Below, piece by piece: positions 21,868 through 33,280 of a DNA stretch of 64,000 nt (its first letter is position 1; each line of letters starts with the position of its first letter). The position numbers were made by a program, and so were the translations under genes. This DNA comes from Otatea glauca (taxonomy: Eukaryota > Streptophyta > Magnoliopsida > Poales > Poaceae). The notes under the pieces are model-generated. The model made no database searches. It saw only the letters and a program-made list of their open reading frames with translations, and was not told the origin of the DNA. Location: the NCBI GenBank assembly GCA_036346275.1, contig CM070723.1, positions 28,526,176-28,590,175 of the forward strand. The letters run 5' to 3'.

Positions 21868-23696
21868 TTCACTTTGGAAGCCTGGACTTCGTCGCTGATA
21901 TGCACGGAGAACTTGTGCGTCTGGATCAGAACCAGATCCAATCTGGCGGAATCCAAGGCAAACCATCTCAGGTACATTACTCAGACTTACCTGGAAAACC
22001 AGTCGGCTCCATTAGGAACGGCTGCGTTTTTCGCGGCGTCTTCTCAATTGAAGGACAGAAGACCGATCTCCATCAAGAAGATCGTGAAGTCGCGGAAGAA
22101 GATCGCCGACGTAAGGGTAAGGAGATCCAAACGCGGTCTCTCCGATCTTTGGGTCGCAATGTCCGGGAGGACATCTTGCAATTCAAGTTGGGGGATCAGT
22201 CCGTCTTCCGCACGCCGATGCAAAACGTTGTCGCTCAAGACGCCTCGACGACCGACCCGATGATTGCATCGGACGGTCCGGCAAATTTCGATTGTGGCTC
22301 ACATCAAGGCCATGGTGACGGTGGCAGCTATCCAGCAAAATCAGGAGAAGCCGGTTAGAGAAGCGCACTCGCGCTCCCACGCGGCCACTTGTGTCGCCAG
22401 CAGTCGGACTGCAACCAGTCGGAGCGTTGACAGTCGGCGCCATGCACCGCCTAATGGAGACGCTCGACAGATCCTTGACCGCGACCTTCGCCAGGACATC
22501 ACGGCCAGGCGACGAGAACGGAACGAGGAAGAAAGACACGGACGCCGCGACGACTGCGAGCGTTTCGGCATCAGCTACGATTGGCGGAACGACCGAAGGT
22601 ATGACGACCACGACGATCGCAGAGTTCATCATCGCCGGGGAGGGAGTGATGATGAACGCCGAGTCAACGACTCGCCGCGCCGAACCTCACCCCGACATAT
22701 TAACGGTCATCACCGAGCTAGAAGATTGCCACGCCGGAGTCCCCCCCAGCATGATGAAAGATCTATCGATGGGATCCGAGCGTTCACTCCCCGGCTTCGC
22801 CGAGTGGTTTGGCCCGAGGGTTTCAACCCCAAAGGCATTGTAAAGTTCGACGGAGAGCGAGACCCGAGGCTTGGTTGCAAGTCTACGCTTTGGCGATTAA
22901 GGCAGGGAAATCGGGCCGTCATGGCGAACTATTTGCTTGGCCAATCTCACCCCTCGACACAAGCATGGCTCACGGCCTCCCCGCCAACTCGGTAGACTCT
23001 GAAGTGACTGTCGCGAGCAATTCATCGCCAACTTTTAGGGAACCTATGAGAGGCCCAGACTCCGTGGGACTGTATCAACTACACGGTAAGAAGGATGAAA
23101 CGAGAGATTTCATCCGACGCTTCATGCGAGAAGAACACCGCCCGAGACGTGTCGAGGCGGTGGTGGTGGCGGCCTTCCGTAGGGGTAAGCGATCCCGATC
23201 TTATTAAAAATGTCCAGAAGCCCCAACCTCCGTAAAAGAAATGTTTGCGCTTAGCCGACCGCTACGCCACGGCTTGGATGCTCGCCGAGCGACAAGAAGA
23301 TCTTCCCCACGTAAGAGCAAGGGCGATAAACCCGAGTCCTCTAAACACAAGGAAAGGAAGCGCAGTGGCGAGGAGGCGGTCGCGAGCCGAGCATAACCGC
23401 CCCGAGCCGCTCGGAGAGAGGCACCGACTACAAAGACTGGTCATGGAAGCGATCCGTCCTTTCCACCCCAAGGAAAGCACGCCGCCAAGGATCGCTTCAC
23501 TCAAGCGTTTTTGCGCGCGAAGTCAACGACAACCACACTTGACCAAGGGCAAAGTTGCTCGAAAAAAGAAGGAACTCCTGATGAAGAAGATTTCAGAGCC
23601 CGAGCAGAACCGAACTACATTTACGGGGCTCAATCGATACGAGTCCAAGCGAAAAAACTTACCGCCGGAGATCAACGCAGATGGAACCAATGACTC
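21868..23696 (+). pseudogene. Gypsy gag, frameshifted
   Basis: The leader frame begins near FVADMHGELVRLDQNQ (about 21885) and runs to 22358. The capsid-type retrotransposon gag domain lies at about 22800-23290: VWPEGFNPKGIVKFDGERDP, WLQVYALAIKAGKSG, MANYLLGQSHPSTQAWLT, VGLYQLHGKKDETRDFIRRF, VVVAAFRRG and LADRYATA. These pieces sit in different frames because of many single-base losses, mainly in GC-rich runs. A basic, Arg-rich tail follows to 23690. It would form the particle shell of the retroelement; as written it cannot be translated as one protein. Confidence 0.75.
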
Positions 23697-24838
23697 CTCG
23701 ATCTAAGATGGTGGAGGTCCCGATCACCTTTGACCGGGATCACCCGATCGGGTCCCACATCCGTAAGTTTCCTCTTGTACTTGACCGGCCGTGCAACGTG
23801 AAGCTCAAGAGAGTCCTGATCGACGGCGGAAGTGGGCTTAATGTCCTATTCACCAGGACTTTCGACGACATGAACATCCTCCGCCCGGAGCTGAGGCCAA
23901 GCACTCAGCCCTTCCATGGAGTGATCCCCGGCGCCCTCATTTCCTGACGATTTCTCTGCCCGTTACGTTCGGTACCAAGGATAACTTCCGGACCGAATAC
24001 ATCAATTTCGAGGTAGCTAATTTCGAGACGGCGTATCATGCCATCTTGGGAAGGCCTGGATTAGCCAGATTCATGGCCGTACCTCATTACACCTACTCAG
24101 TATTGAAGATGCCGGGACCCAAAGGAGTCATCTCGCTTCGAGGCGACATCAAGCAATCCTCGCAATGCGACCGAGAGAATCATGAACTTGCTAAACTACA
24201 GGAAGCAAATATTCAGGCAAAAAATATCCAAGTTGAGGCTGCCACGCTCCAAGACGAAGGAGAAGTCCCATCAAAGAAGCAGGCCACCTCAGGAATCAAG
24301 CCTGGTGAAGGAACCAAAAGGATCATTCTTGACCCGTCTGACACGTCTAAAACGACCATGATCGGGACAGGGCTCGAGGACAAATAGGAAAGCGCGCTCG
24401 TCACCTTCCTCCAAGCCAACAAGGATATTTTCGCCTGGAAGCCATCGGATATGCCAGGTGTACCAAGGGAGGTGATCGAGCACTCTCTCCATGTTGATGA
24501 GAAGTCAAAACCCACAAACAAAGGCTTCGCTGTTCGCTCGGATCGTCGAACGCCATAAAACAGGAAATCACGAAACTCCTAGCCGCGGGTTTCATCAAAG
24601 AAGTGTATCATCCTGATTGGTTAGCAAATCCTGTATTAGTTCAAAAGAAGAATAAAACTTGGCGCATGTGCGTTGATTATACTGATCTCAACAAGGCTTG
24701 CTCGAAGGATCCCTTTGGGCTGCCCCGAATCGATCAGGTGGTAGATTCAACGGCAGGTTGTGAAATTTTGAGTTTTCTTGACGCATACTCGGGCTATCAC
24801 CAGATTCGCCTGAAGGAGGAAGGAATACGTGGAATATA
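23681..24838 (+). pseudogene. Gypsy protease and truncated reverse transcriptase
   Basis: A retropepsin-type aspartic protease is visible at 23705-23940 with HPIGSHIRKFPLVLDRPCNV and the catalytic motif LIDGGSGLNVLF (D-G-G where D-S/T-G is usual). The linker runs to about 24390, and RT sequence starts near DIFAWKPSDMPGVPREVIEH (about 24425). RT resumes after a frameshift with FIKEVYHPDWLANPVLVQKK, MCVDYTDLNKACSKDPF and FLDAYSGYHQIRLKEE (24590-24825), then ends abruptly near 24838. The YxDD palm motif, RNase H and integrase are absent, which points to a deletion joining RT to the post-integrase region. Confidence 0.82.
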
Positions 24839-25232
24839 GAACAGCTACGACGTTTCTTCACTTAGATTCTGTATCTCATTTTGTTCTTCTATGAATGAAA
24901 GTTTGAATTGACAATTGCTCATATATAAAATTTCCTTGCGAATATAGACGCAAGTGCTTCGTTCCTATGATAAGGCTCAGGGACATGCGTCCTGCACCAT
25001 GTCCCGTAACACAAAATGAGTCACGGATAAGGTTTCGATTAAAACCAAAAATAAAATTATAAGTTGCCAATTTATATGCATCTTATGTTCAAATAACACG
25101 AGGACAGGAACACTTTTTACACGCTCACTTATGATCCGAGTCTCTACAATGGATAGTGTGGTGTCCCCGACTTCCTCCCGAGTTCAATGCCCGGTCTTCA
25201 TCTACATTGCGGCGTAGCCTTCTTTAATGGCC

Positions 25233-27744
25233 TCAAGATCCACTCGGGATAGAGGATTTAATAATCGCCAAAGCTTGGCTAGCGCCGCTGGTCACGACTC
25301 CTTCGTAAGATTCTTGAGCGCCACAGAGCTTCCTCCAAGGAGATGACTTGATCCTGTTGAGTGGCCTCTCACCCATAGGTTGAAGCGAACTCAAGAAATG
25401 GAATGTAAACCTCCGGAACTTGGCGCAAGACGCCGAGGGCTTCCAACTTCTCATGAATCTGGCGATTGCGCCGAGTCTTGAGCTTATAGCCTGCAGCAAA
25501 GCATCAAGAAAAGCAACAAAAGCGCGATGAGGCCAAGTCACCGGTTGTACCTTCAAATTCCTCCTCCACTTCTCCAACTCGCCTAGATTCCTCCGCGGTT
25601 TGAGTTGCCCTGGAGCTTTGCGAATCACGAAATCTCGGTCATTAAAGAAGACAAGAGGATTATGAAAAGGGTCGCCAAAAACACGGCATAAGCCCAACAA
25701 GTAGTTACCTCGGAGGGAACCGACTACATCCAGCTTCTCCTGGCGCAAGACGCCCTGCTCCACCCGCGACGCCTGGACCTCGGACCGAAGGGATCGCAGT
25801 TCGGCCGCATACTCAGCCTTGATACGTCCCAAGTCGGCCAAGTACTCCTGGCGCGTCCGGATTTCGGGGAGCATTTTCTGGAAGTACTCGGATTTTTGCT
25901 CAAAGCGCTCCCCTATTTTCTGCAATCGTCACGAAAAGATAATCACGCCACAAGCTATGGAGCGGTATATAGAGATCGAAAAGAATGCTTACCCGGCCGC
26001 ACGTGCACAAGCCGCGCGTGAGTATAGAACTCGTTCTTTCCTTCTCCTCCTCCTCCGGTCATCCAGAGTTTCAAGCCTTCATCCTCATCAATCCATGCGG
26101 TCTACGTTATAAGCCGGGGGCGAGCAGGGAGGAGGACTCTACCGATCTCTTCGACCTCGGGAATGGTTTGAAGCCGATCCCGAGCGGTGGTCCGACACCG
26201 GAGGAGAGTCGGAGATGGTGATGGAGGTCGGGAACCTCGGCATCTCGACGGCGCCCCGCTACGGTTCGTGAGCTTCCGAGAGCTCAACCGCAGGGCTATG
26301 GACGAGTCTCGACAGAACTTCGATCGAAGGATCCTCGCGAGTGGAAATTGTCACCAAGCCGGCAACAAGACACAAATAAAGAGTTGACAAGGAACAAACT
26401 CGCGATTTCTTCATCCTCATCGGCGGCCTTCTTCGGCGGTCGGACCACGCCGAGGGACCACTCGGGCGCCACGGTCGGCGCCGGCACCTCTCGAACCCGA
26501 GTCCTTTTCTCAGACGCGTCCCCGCCGCTGGATCGCCAAAGGGAAGCCGGCGCCTGGAGCCGTGCTGGTTGGTCCCGAATTTTAAGGGCGCCACGGACGA
26601 CGGTGACATCAAAACCGGATAGTATCTTTTTCCCCTTCTTCGCGGCAGGGTCACCCGCAGGAGATCTCGCTCGTCGCTTCGGGGAACAACCTACGCGAGA
26701 AGGCATCTCCGGAAGAGGAGCAACACTGAAGAATGCGATACGGTCCTAGAAATAAGTTCAGGAGTAAGAAGATATTCAGAGGATAAGTAGAACAGAATTA
26801 ATCGGATAAACACACTTACCTCAGGAGGAGGCCGCAGAGCGGTGAAGGATCTCGGACACCTGACAGAGGAAACCTCGACGCTCGGGATGAAGAGTTCTGC
26901 AACCCGAGCATAGATTTCCTCCTTCGTCAATTCATCCGCCGCCACGCGTCGGTCGTCTTTGCCTTCATGGCGAACCCCGATGAACCCTTTCCTTCAACGG
27001 TTGGGTCCGTCGAGCAACGAAATGAAGAGCCGTGCCTACCCGGTGAGACTGTTTCCTTCAACTCCCCGATCGACCCTAGGAGATCGTTCACCGTCCATGT
27101 CTCATGAGTTGGGAGTGGATATCCAAGAAAGAGAAGCTTTGGGCGGAGCCAGAAAGGAAGGTAGGGCAGCGTCAAGGTTGGTACAAGAGAACCACTCGCG
27201 ATGCCACTCTTATTGGAGGTTTTGAAGGATGGAGAAGTAACTCTTCACTTCCTCCCGCAATCAAACCAAGACCACCGACGACCTTGGGGTCGCTTTTGGA
27301 GGATAAGGCTTCAAAAGGTAAAATGGCGAAAAAGGTCGAAATGGGGCTAATGCCGGTGAAGGCTTCACAAAGATGGACAAAAGAGAAATTTGCAAAATAG
27401 AGTTGGGATTCAAGTTCACCAACTCGATTTCAGTAAAGAAAAGAAGGCCGCAAGAAAGGTGCTAATGGGAAGGCCTGACCGCTACCGGAAGAAGGATTCA
27501 ATACCACAATTTCTTCCGAACGAGGAGTAGGGACGGATTCACCGTGGCATGGACGGTGGAGATTAATGTTAGGTTTGGAAGGATTCCTTCCTCCACGATG
27601 AACAAGTTTCTCTTCCGTCGTCGCCGAGGTCGCCCAATCTTGCGCGAAGGCGGCGAGGGCGATAAGACATCTTGGAAAGAAGAGTCGAAAGTACAAGGGA
27701 GAAGAAAGGGCGAATGCGCTGTGAGAAAGAGAACCGTCATATGA
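25233..27744 (-). pseudogene. Antisense ORF of the gypsy element (coiled-coil protein)
   Basis: On the minus strand, opposite to gag-pol, several exon-like pieces lie in order. The first is a basic N-terminal segment (27740-27430; RKIGRPRRRRKRNLF). The next is a hydrophobic/aromatic block TLPYLPFWLRPKLLFLGYPL (27175-26930). A short block MAADELTKEEIYARVAELF follows at about 26945. The last is a long coiled-coil helix, MQKIGERFEQKSEYFQKMLP, IRTRQEYLADLGRIKAEYAA and LRSLRSEVQASRVEQGVL (25925-25710). Extra antisense ORFs between pol and the 3' LTR are known in Tat-lineage elements (Grande, RIRE2 type); their role is unknown. A similar antisense coiled-coil frame lies at 61692-62472. The frame is broken, and exon limits are approximate. 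Confidence 0.6.
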
Positions 27745-28145
27745 GGTATGGCCTAAACCCTCAAAGAGGGGAAAATTGGGGCTTTATCAAAACGACGGAG
27801 AGAAACCGCGAAGCGACGCGTTCTTTCAGGTTCCTCATAAATGATTTGTAGGCTTGGCGCCTCGACTCACGGAGTTTGACGAGATTTAACCAGATTGTGT
27901 TGAGGCCACGTCGCCCCCCCACAATAGGACTTGTTTCCCACTTACCGTACTAAACGGGACGTGGATGATTTCCAGCTTAGATAAAAATCATACCTTCTTG
28001 TGGTACGCCCCACGTTGGGCCATTGGGTGGTTACCGCATGGCGGAATCATGTACCGCAGGTTGAGCCTGAATAGGCGCGGATCTAGGCGTACCACGAGGG
28101 GAAAAAGGTGTCGTCGTTTGAACGAGTACGGACGCCTTCTGATCT

Positions 28146-28460
28146 AAATGTGATACGCCCGAGAGAGCCAAGCCGAGTCCGACATCACGGAAAGGGTATC
28201 ACTCGGCCAAGAGTCGTCTAAATGTGATACGCCCGAGAGAGCCTGCCGAGTCCGACATCACGGAAAGGGTATCACTCGGCCAAGAGTCGTCTAAATGTGA
28301 TACGCTCCGAGAGAGCCCAAGCCGAGTCCGACATCAGTCAGGAAAGGGTATCACTCGGCCAAGAGTCGTCTAAATGTGATACGCTCCAAGAGAGCCCAAG
28401 CCGAGTTCGACATCAGTCGGGAAAGGGTATCACTCGGCCAAGAGCCGCATGAAACCATGA
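28146..28460 (+). repeat. Tandem repeat, about 4 x 75 bp, in the gypsy 3' region
   Basis: Units start TAAATGTGATACGC and end CGGCCAAGAGTCGTC. Three copies are close to full and the fourth diverges after GGCCAAGAGCCGC. Internal landmarks are GAGAGAGCC, GCCGAGT(C/T)CGACATCA and GAAAGGGTATCACT. Short tandem arrays upstream of the 3' LTR are a known trait of Tat-lineage elements. Confidence 0.88.
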
Positions 28461-29545
28461 TACGATCCAGGAGCCGAGTCGTGCTCTCGTGACATGGATA
28501 TCATTCGCCATGAGCCGGAAGAACTTCGACATAACGCAAGTTGAGCTAAAGACTATGCCACGCCTAGCTTAACGACAAAGGTTGGATATTAACCGCCTTA
28601 AGACTTGGGATCGCTCGAAGCACGATAAGCTTTGTGTCGACCCTAAACTACTGCAAGCGGACACGCCATCGAAGTTCGTGCAACGACGAGACCCGTAATG
28701 CCCTAGAACAGTCCGATCCATGACCAAAAGGCGGATAAGAATTTCACCAGGAAAAGGTACTTTTATATATATAAAATTTCCTGCATTATGCCAAGGAAAA
28801 TGTTATTTACATTGGCGGGAACCCTAGACCTCCCCACGCCAAGACGCGTCGAGGGCCTCAACGAGCGCCTCTCGCCTCTATAAAGAGCGAGGAAGCCCTC
28901 GAGGAGGACGCCGATGGAGGCACGGCCACGGGTGACCGCATCCACTCAATCAACTCCGCCACGCCGCGCGTAACTCCGCCATAGCTTCGGCAAGCCGGGT
29001 CTTGAGACGCCGCGACGACGATGACGCCGCCGCCGCCATGAAGAAAACTAAGACAAGTAACAAGAAGATGGAAAACTATGGGAGCAAGGATAGAATCTGC
29101 GAGTACACGCTTCCTTTTATAGCCAATTCGCATTTAAATCGAAGCAAGCGCCGGACATTAAGCGTCGGAAGGTGAAGAGATTTGGTGTTAATGCAACTTC
29201 GTAAGACGAAGAGGTTTTTTCACCAACAAGTTGGCGCAGAGAAAACAAGGCAACCTCAAGATCGCCAGATGATCGCCAAGCGATGAAAATTAAAGACTTG
29301 GGCGGAAAAGTATCAAATCTACGTTAGTGACATAATAAGAAGTTCGTGAGGTCGCTCGCAAAAAAATCACTTCGGTAAAAGATTTGCACTTGAGAAAAGC
29401 AAAGGACGGAATTTATGATCGAGTTCTTCATAATTCGCCTGTTGCGAAAGGAAGGTTTTTTTCGATTGGATAAAGAAACCAGTCGGGATTTTCAGGCAGG
29501 GAGCCCAGAGTAAAGCAGTCGGATCATGAAGCACTCGGGGGCTGC

Positions 29546-30057
29546 TGTGGGATATAGATTCCAGGGGATCCTCAAGAAAGGCCCATGATGAAGACCGGAG
29601 GATACGCCCACGCCAAGCTTCTTAACTGCATTTTAAAGGGATATATCATAACGAAGTCGAACTTATGTTTAGATATAATGGATACGCTTGTAATCCGAGT
29701 CGTTAGAAGGATAGATAAAGATGTAAACTCGTCCTATAACCGACTAAAATCTTGTAACCGATCGGAATCTCTTATCCGATTGGGACTCAGAAGCCACCTC
29801 GTCCCACTATATAAGGGAGAGGCGGGCAACAACATAGGCATCAAGCCATAGAGCATAGAACACCTCATATCGCCCGAGCATATTGCGCTTTGAGCAACCC
29901 CGATCCAAGAGATCCATATAATCCCAAAGACACAGATTAGGGTATTACCTCCATCGCTGAGGGCCTGAACCTGTCTAAACCCCTCGTCTTGTGTGACCTT
30001 CGAGTTTAAGATCGAGCGCCTACCCCATAAATTCATTGCCGACTACAAAAGTCGACA
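29546..30057 (+). repeat. 3' LTR of the 8.8 kb gypsy element
   Basis: 512 bp, TGTGGGATATAGATTCC to AAAAGTCGACA, followed by the GATGG duplication. The TATA box TATATAAGG lies at 29808-29816. The purine tract GCACTCGGGGGCTGC immediately precedes it. Confidence 0.92.
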
Positions 30058-31159
30058 GATGGTTATTCTGAATATCTTCTAGCCCACATTATAGATTTCG
30101 ATAAATGAAGCTATCTACGGTAGAAACTGACTCTAATATCAGCAGCCTCTTCAAATTTAGTATGGAAAGCATGCGAAATGAAAACAAAGGGTCTCTACTT
30201 GCTTCGGTGTGCCGCTATTGTGTTCGACAACACGGATATGATAATTCAAAAATAAGTGTGTGTGTGTGTGTATATCGCTGTATTTTCATATAATAAATCA
30301 AAATCATATATGTCAAATGAATCTTTGTGTACAGATTCTATGCAAAGTATCACTCTTCTGAAATCGGAAACATAATAAGTATTTATACAGCTTTGAATGT
30401 CAAGACAGGTTAAAAAAATGTAAGTGCGAAAATAAACTAAGTGTCTCAAACTAATCTGCCTTGTCACGCTATTGAAAGATAAGCACAAGCTACCAAACAG
30501 ACATGAAAGTCCTGATGTTGGAAGCATTGTGATACAAATGTAATGAAAAAGAAAGAAACGAAATAAGATGCTTGCAAATAAAAACTGCTATATAGTCTAA
30601 TCACTTCTGTAAACCAAGCCTCATGTAAGATAACATCATAAGCTGCTCTAAGAAAATATTACTATAGGCTTTAGGACTGTAGATGTATCAGTAGCCTCGA
30701 CAGCGTTGTGATCATGGATAGGTAGAATATCTATGGAGGGGTAATCTTCGGAAGCAAAGTATCTCAATTTCCATCATAAATATGACCAAAGCAAGGAATA
30801 AAGCGAGGGGCTATACATTTATACCTTGGCAATGTGTAAAGAATGGCTTTGTGCTTTTTTGAATGCACTAAGATCACCTCCTCAAGATTTAGCTCAATGT
30901 ACATCAAGATTTAGCACTGAGACCGCTAAGGATTGAATAAACAACAGGACGTAGGTAGATGCAGTAGGTAGCTGCAATAGGCAATAAGAAATGTACCTGA
31001 CGAACAGCGTAGTACTTTGCTATAGAACATCCAGAAATTAACCCACGGCTGGCAAATCAATAACCACACCTAATTTACCAAGAACAACCCAGCTGTCAAG
31101 AATTGGTATCGAAATAAATCCATGCGCTAATTCGCTGAGGACGAAACAAAGCCCTCACA

Positions 31160-31325
31160 CAGCTCAGAAACACCTTCCTGGAGTCCAACGGGAACAATCT
31201 GTAGGTTTCTTTCCCCTGCTGCATCATCATGAAAGCCAAAAAACCATCAAATTCTAGTTCTTCATCCTATTTCTTGGCGTCAAATTTAGCAGAGAAATCA
31301 TCAAATTCAAGAGATCTTTTCTATC
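31160..31325 (-). other. Possible exon of an unknown host gene
   Basis: On the minus strand an acceptor-like GATTGCTCTTAG is followed by codons reading RSLEFDDFSAKFDAKK, a TAG stop, then DEELEFDGFLAFMMMQQGKE and FPLDSRKVFLS. The composition (acidic, structured) looks like real coding sequence rather than transposon, but I do not recognise a family. One in-frame stop would make it a pseudogene or a misjudged frame. Confidence 0.3.
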
Positions 31326-31640
31326 CTAAGAGCAATCGACAAAGAACGACAGATAAATGGAGGGGAAGAGGAAAGAACACACCAGTGATCCACAAGGACC
31401 GGCCCCAAGATCGGTGACGCATCATGTCGGATTGGTGGGGACTGCAAGGTCCAGGGCAAGATTATCCCTAGTTGTTGGCCTCGCGCTGGCCTCCTCCCCG
31501 TGCTTGTCGCCCCTGCCATTGCATCCTCCCCTTCTCCCTACCCACTTAGCTTAGGGCTAGCTAGGGTATGGGGCAAGGACGCGGAGAAGAACATGCGGTG
31601 CGGCTAGATCCGGGTGCGAACGACGGAGGAGAGGGAAAGG

Positions 31641-31838
31641 CTAGGGAGAGGTCACACCTGGACTGCGAGGGGAGCGAAGAGGGGCAGGGAGGATGACCTC
31701 CTTGGCGGATCTGAAATTGGCGGGGACGGTGAAGGATGGGGAGGAAGAGAAAGATGACGAGGAGGTGGAGGCGAGGAGGGGACGGGAGTGGGCTCGGAGG
31801 CCTGGCCTGCCTTGGCGGTGTGGAGGGGGTTGGATCAT
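31641..31838 (-). other. Possible first exon (Ser/Pro/Arg-rich N-terminus)
   Basis: The minus-strand ATG at 31838 lies in a good grass start context (GCGCGCCATGA). The 65 codons are rich in Pro, Ser and Arg (SRPLLASTSSSSFSSSPSF), like an organelle transit peptide. A splice donor CCAG|GTGTGA sits at 31658/31657. It may be the first exon of the host gene on this strand. Overlapping frames are equally open because the region is CpG-rich, so support is weak. Confidence 0.25.
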
Positions 31839-32216
31839 GGCGCGCTCGGAACGGGTGGAGAAGGCCGCCGATCAGGGCGATCACGGTCTCCCCGCCAGGA
31901 AGATGAGCAAGCGGTGTGGCACCAGAGGAGGAGATCGGAGCGGCGGAGAAGAAGTCGGGTAGAGTGGCGGCAATCGCCAGACGGAGCGCGCCGAATGGAG
32001 AGCGAGAGGAGGAGCGGGGAATGGGACGGCTGGGAAACCATGCTGCGCAAAGAGCCATTGCCAAGTAAGCCACGAGTACGGTCCACGAGGTGCGTTCGGG
32101 ACGCAATATCTAGATCTGATGGCTGAGAACCCAGATGCACACTAATTGGCCGAAAAACAGGCCGAGGTGTATGGCATGCCCTGGGAGGCTAGGGATTCTT
32201 GGCGACATTATATAGA

Positions 32217-32217
<1 letters not shown>

Positions 32218-32250
<33 letters not shown>
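32218..32250. repeat. (TA)n microsatellite
   Basis: About 33 bases of alternating TA at the boundary between the CpG-rich segment and AT-rich spacer. Confidence 0.95.
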
Positions 32251-32252
<2 letters not shown>

Positions 32253-33280
32253 GTTAAACTTATGTCTCCTTTATTTCTCTTTTAAGGAAACGTAACTGAA
32301 ATATCATTACAGATGAGGGAGAGAGAAAGAGAGAGAAGCAAGAAGAAATTCAAGTGCAACTTCTTCTGCTTTCATTGCTACAACTACTACGTCTATCACT
32401 ACAACAGATGGTTTTATCTCAGCCGATTAAATCAATCTAGCCTTCAAACCATACACGGCTAGTAATTTCTATAAATTTCTTCATTTTACATATTGTTGTC
32501 ATTTGATAACAGAAAAGTTTGCTGAGATATGTTCAACATCGTTTCAAACTTAACGGAGTTATATAAATCATTTTTTACATAATTTTTTGTGATTATTCTT
32601 AATTACCGAATTAACTACAAATCTTACGGCTATCGATCATCTATTTCTACAACGACAATGTATACTACATGATGACTTTGATGGGTCAATCTTTTCATGT
32701 TTGACCACCAATATGTAATTGTATCTTGTTTAAGAACACATTAAGCGTCTAGGCAATAGCTTTTTTTTCCATCCGGACTTAACTAAAAGTTGTACCCATT
32801 TAATGGATGGCATAGATTAGTTTGACTCTACTCTGTATGTATGCTACTTTTTTTTAGTTTGATTCATATCCATATATACATTGGTTCAATCAATCTACAA
32901 TTTGCATGGTCAACATTTTTTTTCCAATTAATCTAGGAATTTCTAGCTTTTTCTTTTTCTATGATTAATGTGACAATTTCTGGCTTAGAAGGGTACATTC
33001 TAAATTGTATCCTTAATAAATAGACAATGAGATGTATTACTGACTTAAAGTTATACAAAAAGCTAATAAATTTAGGATAAAACCTAATGTAAATATCTAT
33101 ATTTATTTCACTAGCATGAAAATACTTATTTTAAATAATAATTTTTTGAAATATCTAATAGTTAATACTATGATTAACATCTTATTGGGAAAAAAGAGAG
33201 AGCTATGTGAGAGTGATATATATACACATATATATACACACATACATATATACACATAAATTTATACACATACATATATA
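32251..33280. other. AT-rich spacer, no gene seen
   Basis: I see no conserved coding sequence on either strand. There are poly-purine stretches near 32315 and (TA/CA) tracts at 33215-33280 just before a fold-back element. Confidence 0.6.

Larger units (their letters stand above)
21254..30057 (+). mobile_element. Ty3/gypsy retrotransposon, Tat/RIRE2-like, internally deleted, 8.8 kb
   Basis: Direct LTRs (21254-21773 and 29546-30057) are flanked by a perfect 5 bp duplication GATGG (21249-21253 and 30058-30062). The primer-binding site at 21775 and the purine tract GCACTCGGGGGCTGC before 29546 set the plus orientation. Gag, protease and the first third of reverse transcriptase are present. The frame then stops at about 24838, and the rest of RT, RNase H and integrase are missing. 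Beyond lie an antisense coiled-coil reading frame (25233-27744) and tandem repeats (28146-28460), as known for the Tat lineage. It inserted upstream of the decayed host gene exons. Confidence 0.9.
30058..32150. other. Flank of the decayed host gene with CpG-rich segment
   Basis: AT-rich up to about 31200, with a (GT)n tract at 30257-30274, then a CpG- and purine-rich stretch (31320-32110) that on the minus strand resembles the 5' end of a grass gene. The minus strand reads toward the exons at 20215-18890, so this could be the promoter and first exons of that gene, but no sequence continuity proves it. Confidence 0.35.

Noticed and set aside
22183..22632. Minus-strand frame of 149 codons opposite gag
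   Set aside because: It is the shadow of the gypsy gag region on the other strand and shows no family features.
28146..28460. CRISPR-like array
   Set aside because: Units are contiguous tandem repeats without unique spacers, inside a plant retrotransposon.
31561..32106. Minus-strand frame of 181 codons
   Set aside because: It overlaps the possible first exon in another frame. The Pro/Ser/Arg composition is what a CpG-rich 5' region gives by chance, and it has no conserved motif.
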